From NCBI GenBank assembly GCA_003156235.1, contig PMGP01000073.1, positions 9,776-17,453 on the forward strand: a DNA stretch of 7,678 bases. The letters run 5' to 3'. Origin of the DNA: Acidobacteriaceae bacterium (lineage in GTDB: Bacteria > Acidobacteriota > Terriglobia > Terriglobales > Acidobacteriaceae). The notes under the pieces were generated by a model. It was not told the DNA's origin. It saw only the letters and a program-made list of their open reading frames with translations, and searched no databases. Shown here piece after piece: positions 1 to 4,970 of this stretch; position 1 is the stretch's first letter; the number at the start of each line of letters is the position of its first letter. The translations under genes were made by a program, and so were the position numbers.

Positions 1-1
1 G

Positions 2-283
2 AGCAGCGCCAGCGTGGCCTTCGCTGCCAAGCGCTTCAACCAAGTCATCACCGAGTTGGCCACTGTGGAAGCAGAAATCGTCCGGGAGCCGCGCCGCAGT
101 CCGGCCTGCACTCCGTTGACGCCGGCAACGACCAGCGCCGCCCAACCGGAACTTCCCGTCAACAGCAACAGCCTGCTGGGCCTGGCCGCACAGCACGAAC
201 AGAGCGGGCGGCGCGGCGTTGCATGCAGGCTTTACCTCAGGGCACTTGTCCAGTCCGCGTCCAACACCGCCGACCAACGCTAA
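2..283 (+). CDS. C-terminal fragment of an unidentified protein (5' end outside window)
   Basis: The reading frame is open from the left edge of the window to the TAA at 281-283, so this is the last 93 or so residues of a longer protein. An internal GTG at 14 has no Shine-Dalgarno in front of it and is not a convincing start. The visible part begins with a helical stretch (FAAKRFNQVITELATVEAEIV), passes through a proline, threonine and alanine-rich linker and ends in a second helix-like segment (LLGLAAQHEQSGRRGVACRLYLRALVQSA). That last segment has the look of a tetratricopeptide-type helix pair, but one pair is too little to assign a family. Codon use is GC-rich like the next genes, and it is followed by a hairpin and the Shine-Dalgarno of the next gene, so it is probably the upstream member of the same gene series. 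Function unknown. Confidence 0.55.
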   Translation, partial: SSASVAFAAKRFNQVITELATVEAEIVREPRRSPACTPLTPATTSAAQPELPVNSNSLLGLAAQHEQSGRRGVACRLYLRALVQSASNTADQR

Positions 284-289
284 CCGTGG

Positions 290-323
290 AGGCCCGGCTG
301 GCGCCGATGTTGAGGCCGGGCCT
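290..323 (+). promoter_or_regulatory. Intercistronic GC-rich hairpin 1
   Basis: AGGCCCGGC at 290-298 is perfectly complementary to GCCGGGCCT at 315-323, giving a 9-bp stem with a 16-nt loop. It starts 6 nt after the stop codon at 281-283 and ends 10 nt before the AGGAGGG at 334-340. No T-tract follows, so it is not a classical intrinsic terminator. mRNA protection, processing, or insulation of the two translation units are possible roles. It is the first of a series with the same placement. Confidence 0.6.
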
Positions 324-351
324 ACCTACTTTCAGGAGGGAGCTTCGTTTT

Positions 352-933
352 ATGCCAAAGTCAATGAGCATTAATCATTCAACCCAACCCGATGGCCCGC
401 TCCCCTGGGGCCTGCAGCAGGAAGAGCTATTGCGACGTGGGCTCGCCGCCGATCCAGAACTGGTGGTAATCACCTCAACAGCTCTTGACCGTGTTTTCAA
501 GGCCGATCTGGTGTTGCGTGACAAGCTTCACGACGAACTGCCCGCAGTGGCAGTGCAGGTGACCACGCGGCGCGACGCCCCGGATAAGGTGCAACGCACG
601 TTCAACCGGTTGAGGACCACGCGAGCATTCGCACGAGCTATCTACCTAATCCTCACGGTCTCTGCCAGCCGGCCTGAAATCTTTCCGGTGCTGGCAAGAC
701 TACTGCGCCAGGTTGCCGCCCACGATGTCGAAGGAATGTTTGTAGTCCAGATTGAGGAGGCCGGCGGCCAGATTCGTACCCGGATGATGCAGACCATGCT
801 GTTCAACGTGCCGCTCACTAGCACGCCGCCGGCCGCGAGCTGCACGGTGAACGCTCTAAACAACGAGCGCTCGGGCTCTCGTCTCTTCGCCCTGCAGCCG
901 AGATGGAGGAAATCATGCGTAGCTGGATTCTGA
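352..933 (+). CDS. Hypothetical protein, 193 aa, alpha/beta, possible nuclease-like fold
   Basis: The start is the ATG at 352, 11 nt after a strong AGGAGGG (334-340); the frame stays open upstream to about 223, but only this ATG has a binding site. An ATG at 364 is a less likely alternative. No signal peptide or membrane segment is visible, so it is probably cytoplasmic. The central part alternates strands and helices: a strand ending in ADLVL, a loop, the strand AVAVQVTT, then a basic helix (KVQRTFNRLRTTRAFARA) and two further hydrophobic strands (IYLILTV, GMFVVQI). An acidic residue on one strand followed by a strand with a polar pair resembles the core layout of PD-(D/E)xK nucleases, but the expected E/Q-x-K reads Q-V-T, so any such relation would be to an inactive or diverged member. 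That is a guess. The 3' end overlaps the next gene by 19 nt, which implies translational coupling to the LysM-like membrane protein. Confidence 0.7.
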   Translation: MPKSMSINHSTQPDGPLPWGLQQEELLRRGLAADPELVVITSTALDRVFKADLVLRDKLHDELPAVAVQVTTRRDAPDKVQRTFNRLRTTRAFARAIYLILTVSASRPEIFPVLARLLRQVAAHDVEGMFVVQIEEAGGQIRTRMMQTMLFNVPLTSTPPAASCTVNALNNERSGSRLFALQPRWRKSCVAGF

Positions 934-1625
934 GCACGTTCCTGTTGTTGTCGCTGGTTCGGGCCATTGGCCAGAAGCCAGCGGAGTCACCAACGCCGCA
1001 GCCGGCGCCCGCGCAAGTGGCGGACGACGGCTGCGCCAACATCACGACGGTCATTCAAGCGGAGCCCGGTGATACATTCATTTCGCTGTTCGGCAACAAC
1101 TGGGAGGCTGTAGCGGCCTGCAACCGCTTTACGGCTGTCCGCGACGGCCAAATGATGACGTCGCCCGACCTCCTGGTGGCCGGCTCGTGGATCCGTATCC
1201 CCTCCGGCACGCCGCTGACGCCTGCAGCCGCCGCCCGCGCGGGCGCACTGGAACAGCGGAGGCTTGCTCTCCTCGATCGCCTCAACCGGCTGCCGGTCGA
1301 AGGGCTGGACGTCGACAGCCGAGGACTGGCCGAGCGCTGCCGTGCACTGCTGAACGACAATATCCGCTTTGCGCCCGACGAGCAGTTTGCTTCTCGCGAG
1401 CTTACATATCTCGAGGAATTGGCTGCTCGCCCGGCACGGGAGACACCAAGTGAGTGGTTAATGCCGGTGGTCGTCGCGGTCTGCGGCATGCTTCTACTAG
1501 TGCTGGCTGTTGTTGTCGTGAAGAAGCGTCGGCCGGCAAGCGCGTTGCTTCAGCATCGGCAAGCCCGGGCACAGGCAGAGCTCGCCAGAGTTTGCGCGCG
1601 CGCGGGCATCCGCTTTGGCCCATAG
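915..1625 (+). CDS. Membrane-anchored periplasmic LysM-like protein, 236 aa
   Basis: The start is the ATG at 915, 5 nt after GGAGG (905-909); an in-frame ATG at 903 lies upstream of that site and is rejected. Residues 1-19 form a signal peptide (MRSWILSTFLLLSLVRAIG), followed by a proline and alanine-rich linker (22-37). Residues 46-97 match the LysM pattern: hydrophobic strand, EPGDTF, an asparagine near the middle (ACNRF), and a closing WIRIPSG. LysM domains bind N-acetylglucosamine-containing glycans such as peptidoglycan. A helical, arginine-rich region (about 100-175) leads to a transmembrane segment at 182-203, stopped by KKRR and a basic tail of about 30 residues, so the LysM part should face the periplasm and the tail the cytoplasm. 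The gene overlaps the preceding one by 19 nt. A role at the cell wall, for instance anchoring a surface or secretion apparatus, is inferred only. Not recognised as a named protein. Confidence 0.75.
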   Translation: MRSWILSTFLLLSLVRAIGQKPAESPTPQPAPAQVADDGCANITTVIQAEPGDTFISLFGNNWEAVAACNRFTAVRDGQMMTSPDLLVAGSWIRIPSGTPLTPAAAARAGALEQRRLALLDRLNRLPVEGLDVDSRGLAERCRALLNDNIRFAPDEQFASRELTYLEELAARPARETPSEWLMPVVVAVCGMLLLVLAVVVVKKRRPASALLQHRQARAQAELARVCARAGIRFGP

Positions 1626-1658
1626 TCTGCACACCTCAAAACCCGAAGGTGGGATGGT

Positions 1659-1681
1659 ATGGCTCGGCTTGCCCGAGCCAT
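1659..1681 (+). promoter_or_regulatory. Intercistronic GC-rich hairpin 2
   Basis: ATGGCTCGG (1659-1667) pairs perfectly with CCGAGCCAT (1673-1681) across a 5-nt loop, CTTGC. The hairpin lies 33 nt after the previous stop and ends 9 nt before the AGGAGGG (1691-1697) of the next gene. The bases after it (TCATCTTTG) are not a terminator T-tract. It has the same placement as hairpin 1, with an unrelated stem sequence. Confidence 0.65.
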
Positions 1682-1700
1682 TCATCTTTGAGGAGGGAAT

Positions 1701-2405
1701 ATGGCCAATCTGCCTGTACTCGTGAAGCCTGCATCGAGCCTGTCCACCACTACGCTCATCTCGGCCCTATGGAACGAGCCGAACTGGGACGCACAAGTGG
1801 AGATCGCTCGTCAGCTGGAGACCCGTGACGATGCATTCAACCTCAACCCGCTGTTTGAGTTTCTGCTCGATGGTAACCAGAAGCGCATGGTGCAGCGCGC
1901 GGTAGCGCGCTGCACCGCCAAGTTAGGGTTGGCGCAAGCGCTCAAGCAGATGGAACTGCGGGTGCTTGATCCCGCTGTTGACGACGCGCAGAAACTGCTC
2001 GCCCTGCGGGCGCTGGCCGATATGGCGCGTCCCGACAAGACCCTGCCGCTGCTGGCACGCCTCTCCACTCTGCGCGGCCTTTCAATGGCAGCGCGCCAGG
2101 GGGCCTTCTTCCGTCTGGGTCAAAGTGGCAGCCTGCAAGCGTTGCCCCTGCTGTTGCACCGCGTGAATTCTCGCGATCCACAAACGGCGGCGATGGCGCG
2201 CCAAGCACTGGCTACGTGCCTTGAGCTGACCGGCGGCACGCATGGGGCAATCCAGGGTCTGCTGCGCAAGTCGATTCAGCTAGCCGCACGCGGTCAGCGC
2301 GGTGCGGCAGGGGCCGAACTTGCGGCAGCTCTGCGCTTGTCAGTCAACGACCAGCGCAACAAAGGGAACGTCGGCCGCCAGTTGTGCCAACTGCTTGCAG
2401 CGTAA
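1701..2405 (+). CDS. HEAT-like alpha-helical repeat protein, 234 aa
   Basis: The start is the ATG at 1701, right after a strong AGGAGGG at 1691-1697. No signal peptide or membrane segment is present, so it is likely cytoplasmic. Nearly the whole protein is alpha-helical, with repeated antiparallel helix pairs rich in leucine and alanine: for example LLALRALADMARPDKTLPLLARL, AARQGAFFRLGQSGSLQALPLLL and TAAMARQALATCLELTG. The spacing of roughly 35-40 residues and the short turns with proline, aspartate or glycine fit HEAT or PBS-lyase-type repeats, which generally form curved scaffolds for protein binding. No catalytic motif is seen. A basic, alanine-rich tail (200-234) ends the protein. It lies between the LysM-like gene and an all-helical small protein and may act as an adaptor for one of these products, which is inference. 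The repeat assignment is by eye. Confidence 0.75.
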   Translation: MANLPVLVKPASSLSTTTLISALWNEPNWDAQVEIARQLETRDDAFNLNPLFEFLLDGNQKRMVQRAVARCTAKLGLAQALKQMELRVLDPAVDDAQKLLALRALADMARPDKTLPLLARLSTLRGLSMAARQGAFFRLGQSGSLQALPLLLHRVNSRDPQTAAMARQALATCLELTGGTHGAIQGLLRKSIQLAARGQRGAAGAELAAALRLSVNDQRNKGNVGRQLCQLLAA

Positions 2406-2409
2406 CTGT

Positions 2410-2435
2410 GCTGGCCGCTGGTACAAGCGGCCGGC
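2410..2435 (+). promoter_or_regulatory. Intercistronic GC-rich hairpin 3
   Basis: GCTGGCCGCT (2410-2419) pairs with AGCGGCCGGC (2426-2435): ten base pairs including one T-G wobble, with loop GGTACA. It begins 5 nt after the stop at 2403-2405 and ends 19 nt before AAAGGAG (2455-2461). No T-tract follows. The wobble is compatible only with folding of plus-strand RNA, which favours an RNA function over a protein-binding DNA palindrome. Confidence 0.6.
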
Positions 2436-2467
2436 CCCACGCCATTACCGGTTGAAAGGAGAAAATG

Positions 2468-2953
2468 ATGCCCAACAGCACGACCCTCACCCCCGAACAA
2501 CTGCGATTCCACTCCGGCCCGTTCTGGGAGCAACTCCAGCGCAAGGCCGATGACCTCACCCACGCTTTCGGCGGCCGTAACCTGACCGAAACCGAGCGCG
2601 TTGACTTCATCGAGCAGTCCAGCTATCTGCGGGGCGGCATCGATGCCACTCAGGAACTGGTCTCTCAGTTTCGGCTGCGCCATCGCGAATGGCTTGAGCG
2701 TTCGCTGGCCAACCTGGTGTCATCGATGCACCGCGCGGAGAGCCTCTCCACGGCTTCCGCCGAGGATCTCGCTGATCTGCAGAAGGAAGCGTTGGCGATC
2801 GTAGGTCTTCTGGATGCAGGCAACCAGGAGCAGGCCGACCTGCGTATCCGTGGGATGGAGACTCAGGTCGAACAGCTCATCACTCTCGGCATTCAACGGG
2901 ACGTGGAAGGGCGCCTCAACCGCCTTCACGCCCTGCTGGAAACCGCCGCCTGA
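2468..2953 (+). CDS. Hypothetical all-helical protein, 161-162 aa
   Basis: Two consecutive ATGs at 2465 and 2468 follow AAAGGAG (2455-2461). The second has the better spacing (6 nt against 3), so 2468 is preferred. The protein is soluble, with no signal peptide or membrane segment, and predicted almost wholly helical, with amphipathic stretches such as FWEQLQRKADDL, WLERSLANLVSSMHRAESL, DLADLQKEALAIVGLLDAG and VEGRLNRLHALLETAA. The heptad-like spacing of leucines in the second half suggests coiled-coil or helical-bundle oligomerisation. The gene sits 62 nt downstream of the HEAT-like gene and is probably expressed with it. No enzyme motif or cysteine is present. I do not recognise the family. 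Confidence 0.72.
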   Translation: MPNSTTLTPEQLRFHSGPFWEQLQRKADDLTHAFGGRNLTETERVDFIEQSSYLRGGIDATQELVSQFRLRHREWLERSLANLVSSMHRAESLSTASAEDLADLQKEALAIVGLLDAGNQEQADLRIRGMETQVEQLITLGIQRDVEGRLNRLHALLETAA

Positions 2954-2963
2954 AGCGGATGCA

Positions 2964-2987
2964 GGGGGCGGAGAACTCGCCGCCCCC
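2964..2987 (+). promoter_or_regulatory. Intercistronic GC-rich hairpin 4
   Basis: GGGGGCGG (2964-2971) pairs with CCGCCCCC (2980-2987), eight G-C pairs across an 8-nt loop. It begins 10 nt after the previous stop and ends 24 nt before the AAGGAGG of the 55-aa gene. No T-tract follows. Same placement as the other hairpins, again with an unrelated stem sequence. Confidence 0.6.
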
Positions 2988-3025
2988 GCGTACGCTTTCG
3001 ACAACGCGCAACAAGGAGGATCAAC

Positions 3026-3193
3026 ATGAGGGTACCCCGCGCAATCCGCAGGAAGATTCAGAGCCTGCAGAGCCGTATCCGCCAGTCACAACGCGACAGC
3101 TCCTGGTCCGGCAGCACTACCCGTCATGCCCGACGTATGCAGCGGCGCTTGGCACGAGTACGCTCGATGGCGTGGCGGATCGTGCAGTTTTAG
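3026..3193 (+). CDS. Arginine-rich miniprotein, 55 aa
   Basis: A short open frame starts at the ATG at 3026 behind a near-perfect AAGGAGG (3013-3019) with 6-nt spacing, and ends with TAG at 3191-3193. By my count the 55 residues include 15 arginines and one lysine against a single aspartate, giving a strongly positive protein. The arginines are spread along a probably helical sequence (RRKIQSLQSRIRQSQR and RRMQRRLARVRSMAWRI) with a serine-rich break between. Such a composition suits binding to DNA, RNA or an acidic partner, but no named fold is recognisable. A longer frame at 2959-3315 covers the same bases but has no binding site and runs through the hairpin on each side. This gene has the usual hairpin before and after it, like its neighbours, which supports it being real. 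Confidence 0.6.
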   Translation: MRVPRAIRRKIQSLQSRIRQSQRDSSWSGSTTRHARRMQRRLARVRSMAWRIVQF

Positions 3194-3240
3194 CTCCCCC
3201 ACTCTATTTCAACCCACAACGCGTTCACCCGAACCCAACC

Positions 3241-3272
3241 GCAGGCGGACGGAATTCATTTCGTCCGCCTGC
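3241..3272 (+). promoter_or_regulatory. Intercistronic GC-rich hairpin 5 (longest of the series)
   Basis: GCAGGCGGACG (3241-3251) pairs perfectly with CGTCCGCCTGC (3262-3272). One G-T and two A-T pairs extend the stem inward to 14 pairs closed by the 4-nt loop TTCA. It lies within the 115-nt gap after the 55-aa gene, 48 nt past the stop and 36 nt before the next ATG. CCCCAACCATTTCTG follows, so a weak terminator is conceivable, but there is no proper T-tract. Confidence 0.65.
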
Positions 3273-3308
3273 CCCAACCATTTCTGAGAGAAAGAACCTA
3301 TCATTCCC

Positions 3309-3836
3309 ATGCTGAAACCACGCACTGCATCCGTTCCGGGCCCTGCTCCGCTCTGTCGCTACCTGCACCGTCTCGACGCCGCCACTCTTCATCGCCTATT
3401 GCTCATGGGCTCATCGGGCGCCCTGCTGTGGGAACACGCCCGTGAATGTGCGGACTGCAGGCTGCTCTTCATTGGTTTGCAGGCCGACGCCCAGGTCGAT
3501 AGTGCGGTTGCGGCCTACTTCCTAGAGACGAACGATGGTCCCGACCAGCTATTGGCCGCCGATGGTTGCCGCCAGGGCCTCGCCTTCTGTCGCGTAAGCA
3601 GTCGGCCGAACGTACTGAAACTCGTCCGTGATCACGGTCCGAACGCAGGTGATCGCAGGCCAGCCGCGATCTTCAGGCTGCGCCTCACCATCGATGCCGG
3701 CCGGGAGACTCTGCAAGGAGAGATACCCGCTGGTGTCGTGATGGTGTTGTTGAAGGACAGGCGCTACGCCTCGAACGGAACTGGGGGCTACTCATGTCCC
3801 TGCCGCAGTTCGATTGCGCGGGGCCCCAGACGCTGA
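3309..3836 (+). CDS. Hypothetical protein, 175 aa, with H-x3-C-x2-C motif
   Basis: The ATG at 3309 is the first possible start after an in-frame TGA at 3285; it has only a weak, distant purine stretch (GAGAG, 3286-3290), unlike the strong sites of its neighbours. Residues 41-50 read WEHARECADC, in which H43, C47 and C50 make the H-x3-C-x2-C pattern known from zinc-containing anti-sigma (ZAS, zf-HC2) domains. The preceding helix (RLDAATLHRLLLMG) would fit such a domain. There is no transmembrane segment, which most membrane anti-sigma factors have, and no sigma-factor gene nearby. The remainder holds a possible strand-rich region (IFRLRLTIDA, GEIPAGVVMVLL) and an odd tail with CPC. The protein may be soluble and bind zinc, but the anti-sigma role is unproven. 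It is the last plus-strand gene of the GC-rich block and converges on the minus-strand gene 19 nt away. Confidence 0.55.
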   Translation: MLKPRTASVPGPAPLCRYLHRLDAATLHRLLLMGSSGALLWEHARECADCRLLFIGLQADAQVDSAVAAYFLETNDGPDQLLAADGCRQGLAFCRVSSRPNVLKLVRDHGPNAGDRRPAAIFRLRLTIDAGRETLQGEIPAGVVMVLLKDRRYASNGTGGYSCPCRSSIARGPRR

Positions 3837-3842
3837 CCCCGC
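3818..3842. terminator. Weak GC stem between convergent genes
   Basis: GCGGGG (3818-3823) can pair with CCCCGC (3837-3842) around a 13-nt loop that contains the TGA of the 175-aa gene. It lies between two convergent genes, where a bidirectional terminator would be expected, but the stem is short and neither side has a T-tract. Confidence 0.2.
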
Positions 3843-3855
3843 ACGTATCGTTTCG

Positions 3856-4701
3856 TTAGGCAGCGCGTCTGTTCCTCTTGCTCCATTCAGAAAAGGCCCT
3901 TTCCTTCCGATTCATGGTCATTCGAGAGGCAGGGCGACGATGGCCACTCAGGCTCTCTGCCATTGCAATCGACTGGTCGATGGTCTCTCCGAACGCGCCG
4001 CGACGAAGCATGTAGTAGGGAAAGAAGACCTTCAATGCATCGTTCATCTCAGTGAAAGACGCATACTCGTTGGCTGCTTTCCAAAGCGCCGTCTGGTACT
4101 GTGCCTCTTCTTCGACTTCTGAGACCGCGTCGAAGGCATCCCGCACGTGTTCAGACCCACCGCATTCAATGGCTCCACCACATTTGGCATCGTACAGAAG
4201 AACTTGTCCAGGCGCGGCTGCCCACCGGGCCTTATGGCCCCAGTCATGTCTTCGCTCGCCTCCAGCACAGTTGCCAGAGGTTTGCGCGAGGTAGTTGCAT
4301 AGTTCAAGCGCCCAGGAGGCCACATCGCCACTAGGCCCCGCGGAGCAGAAGCTCTTGCGAAGCTCTGCGTCGGCGTCGCGCCCTTCCGCTTCAACGCGTT
4401 CGTATGCGCCCTTCAGGTTGCTGCAGATCCACGGCAGATTCTTCAACCTGCCGAGCAAAGCCAGAGTTATTGTGTACTGGACTCCATCCTCGACACCAAA
4501 TTCCGGATTCACCGTCTTGAAGCGGCATCTCGAATCGGTCATCTTCTTGAGCCGGTGCGTTAGCTCATTGCCATGGCGGTTGAGAACAACGTCAGCAAAA
4601 AAGTCCAGGCCGGCACTGTGACATTCACGTTGAACTGCTGATTCAGGAACTTGATCCTGACTCTTGGTCAATATCGGCTTGCATCGTATACTCGTTCGCA
4701 T
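3856..4701 (-). CDS. Hypothetical cysteine-rich protein, 281 aa
   Basis: The start is the ATG at 4699-4701 (minus strand), 4-5 nt after AAGGAGA (complement of 4706-4712). The frame extends 18 codons further upstream to 4755 but without a binding site, and that extension would cover the hairpin. The protein is soluble, with no signal peptide or membrane segment. It has nine cysteines, including a compact CGGAIECGG near residue 174-182, an aromatic/acidic middle region (DVASWALELCNYLAQ, HDWGHKARW) and a basic C-terminus (RMTMNRKERAFSEWSKRNRRAA). The cysteines could bind metal, but their spacing fits no zinc finger I know. Base composition is between that of the left block and the ECF operon. 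It points toward the left block and is divergent from the ECF operon. No family recognised; function unknown. Competing plus-strand frames are shorter and lack start signals. Confidence 0.65.
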   Translation of the reverse strand: MRTSIRCKPILTKSQDQVPESAVQRECHSAGLDFFADVVLNRHGNELTHRLKKMTDSRCRFKTVNPEFGVEDGVQYTITLALLGRLKNLPWICSNLKGAYERVEAEGRDADAELRKSFCSAGPSGDVASWALELCNYLAQTSGNCAGGERRHDWGHKARWAAAPGQVLLYDAKCGGAIECGGSEHVRDAFDAVSEVEEEAQYQTALWKAANEYASFTEMNDALKVFFPYYMLRRGAFGETIDQSIAMAESLSGHRRPASRMTMNRKERAFSEWSKRNRRAA

Positions 4702-4715
4702 CGAGTCTCCTTTTT

Positions 4716-4738
4716 GGGGGCGGTTAGATCGATCCCCC
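4716..4738 (-). promoter_or_regulatory. GC hairpin upstream of the minus-strand gene
   Basis: Read on the minus strand, GGGGG (4738-4734) pairs with CCCCC (4720-4716) around a 13-nt loop containing the self-complementary ATCGAT. AAAAAGGAGA follows directly, so the hairpin ends 3 nt before the Shine-Dalgarno of the 281-aa gene. The stem is only five G-C pairs. The placement copies the hairpin-then-binding-site arrangement of the left block. Confidence 0.45.
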
Positions 4739-4825
4739 ATGCCTAACTGTGGCAAGGACTCAATGAACGGTGTAACTTATGTTCTCGCCTGAATATTAGT
4801 CTTAGATTTCGCTTCAGTATCCGTG

Positions 4826-4831
4826 TATAGA
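4826..4831 (+). promoter_or_regulatory. Candidate -10 element for the ECF operon
   Basis: TATAGA followed by AT is the best match to a sigma-70 -10 box in this gap. At 18-nt spacing upstream there is only TTAGAT (4802-4807), a poor -35. If used, the transcript would include the whole 18-bp hairpin at 4863-4907 in its leader of about 130 nt. Weak evidence. Confidence 0.25.
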
Positions 4832-4862
4832 ATCGCAGAGACAAAGTTGGACCTTGCGTTTT

Positions 4863-4907
4863 TGGCTTGGGATTTTGCCCATCGATTTAGGGCAAAATCT
4901 CAGGCCA
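4863..4907 (+). promoter_or_regulatory. 18-bp hairpin in the ECF operon leader
   Basis: Bases 4863-4880 pair one-to-one with 4890-4907 around the 9-nt loop ATCGATTTA. The inner ten pairs (GATTTTGCCC with GGGCAAAATC) are perfect. Of the outer eight, six are Watson-Crick and two are G-U (4870 with 4900, 4867 with 4903). The wobbles would be A-C mismatches on the minus strand, so the fold belongs to plus-strand RNA, that is, the leader of the S-component gene 63 nt downstream. No T-tract follows. Possible roles are a leader regulator, a stability element, or, for the perfect inner part, a dimeric repressor operator. Confidence 0.55.
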
Positions 4908-4923
4908 TAACAATCCTTGTGCC

Positions 4924-4938
4924 AACCTTCCGAAGGTT
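4924..4938 (+). repeat. Small inverted repeat before the S-component gene
   Basis: AACCTT (4924-4929) and AAGGTT (4933-4938) form a perfect 6-bp inverted repeat around CCG. It lies 16 nt downstream of the 18-bp hairpin and 20 nt before the GGAGA. It may be a second stem of the same leader or an operator half-site pair; short enough to be chance. Confidence 0.3.
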
Positions 4939-4970
4939 CGCTATGCTAGGCCGTATATGGAGAAACGATC

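Larger units (their letters stand above)
4702..4970. other. Divergent intergenic region between the 281-aa gene and the ECF operon
   Basis: The 269-bp gap must contain the promoters of both divergent transcription units. It includes the minus-strand hairpin (4716-4738), an AT-richer core around 4780-4835, the 18-bp hairpin (4863-4907), a small inverted repeat (4924-4938) and the GGAGA (4959-4963) of the S-component gene. No TPP, FMN, cobalamin or preQ1 riboswitch consensus could be made out by eye. An open frame starting at GTG 4823 has no binding site and overlaps the S gene, and is not called. Confidence 0.55.

Noticed and set aside
1055..1489. 144-aa minus-strand frame opposite the LysM-like gene
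   Set aside because: Serine and arginine-rich translation typical of the antisense of a GC-rich gene; no start signal, while the plus-strand gene has signal peptide, LysM and membrane segment.
1454..1828. 124-aa plus-strand frame across the LysM/HEAT gene junction
   Set aside because: Covers hairpin 2 and two real genes in another frame; low-complexity translation and no binding site.
2294..2683. 129-aa minus-strand frame opposite the HEAT-like and helical genes
   Set aside because: Spans a gene junction and hairpin; antisense shadow without start signals.
290..3272. Intergenic hairpins as intrinsic terminators or as a CRISPR or dispersed repeat family
   Set aside because: No T-tracts follow the stems, and the sequences share no common repeat unit; only placement and structure are shared.
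2959..3315. 118-aa plus-strand frame over the arginine-rich miniprotein
   Set aside because: No ribosome binding site at its start, it runs through two intergenic hairpins, and it overlaps the well-signalled 55-aa gene in another frame and the start of the 175-aa gene.
3814..4122. Plus-strand frame between the 175-aa gene and the minus-strand gene
   Set aside because: No Shine-Dalgarno, lies largely antisense to the 281-aa gene, and its translation changes character along its length.
4702..4970. Known riboswitch upstream of the ECF genes
   Set aside because: No recognisable TPP, FMN, cobalamin or preQ1 consensus by eye; only the hairpin is supported.
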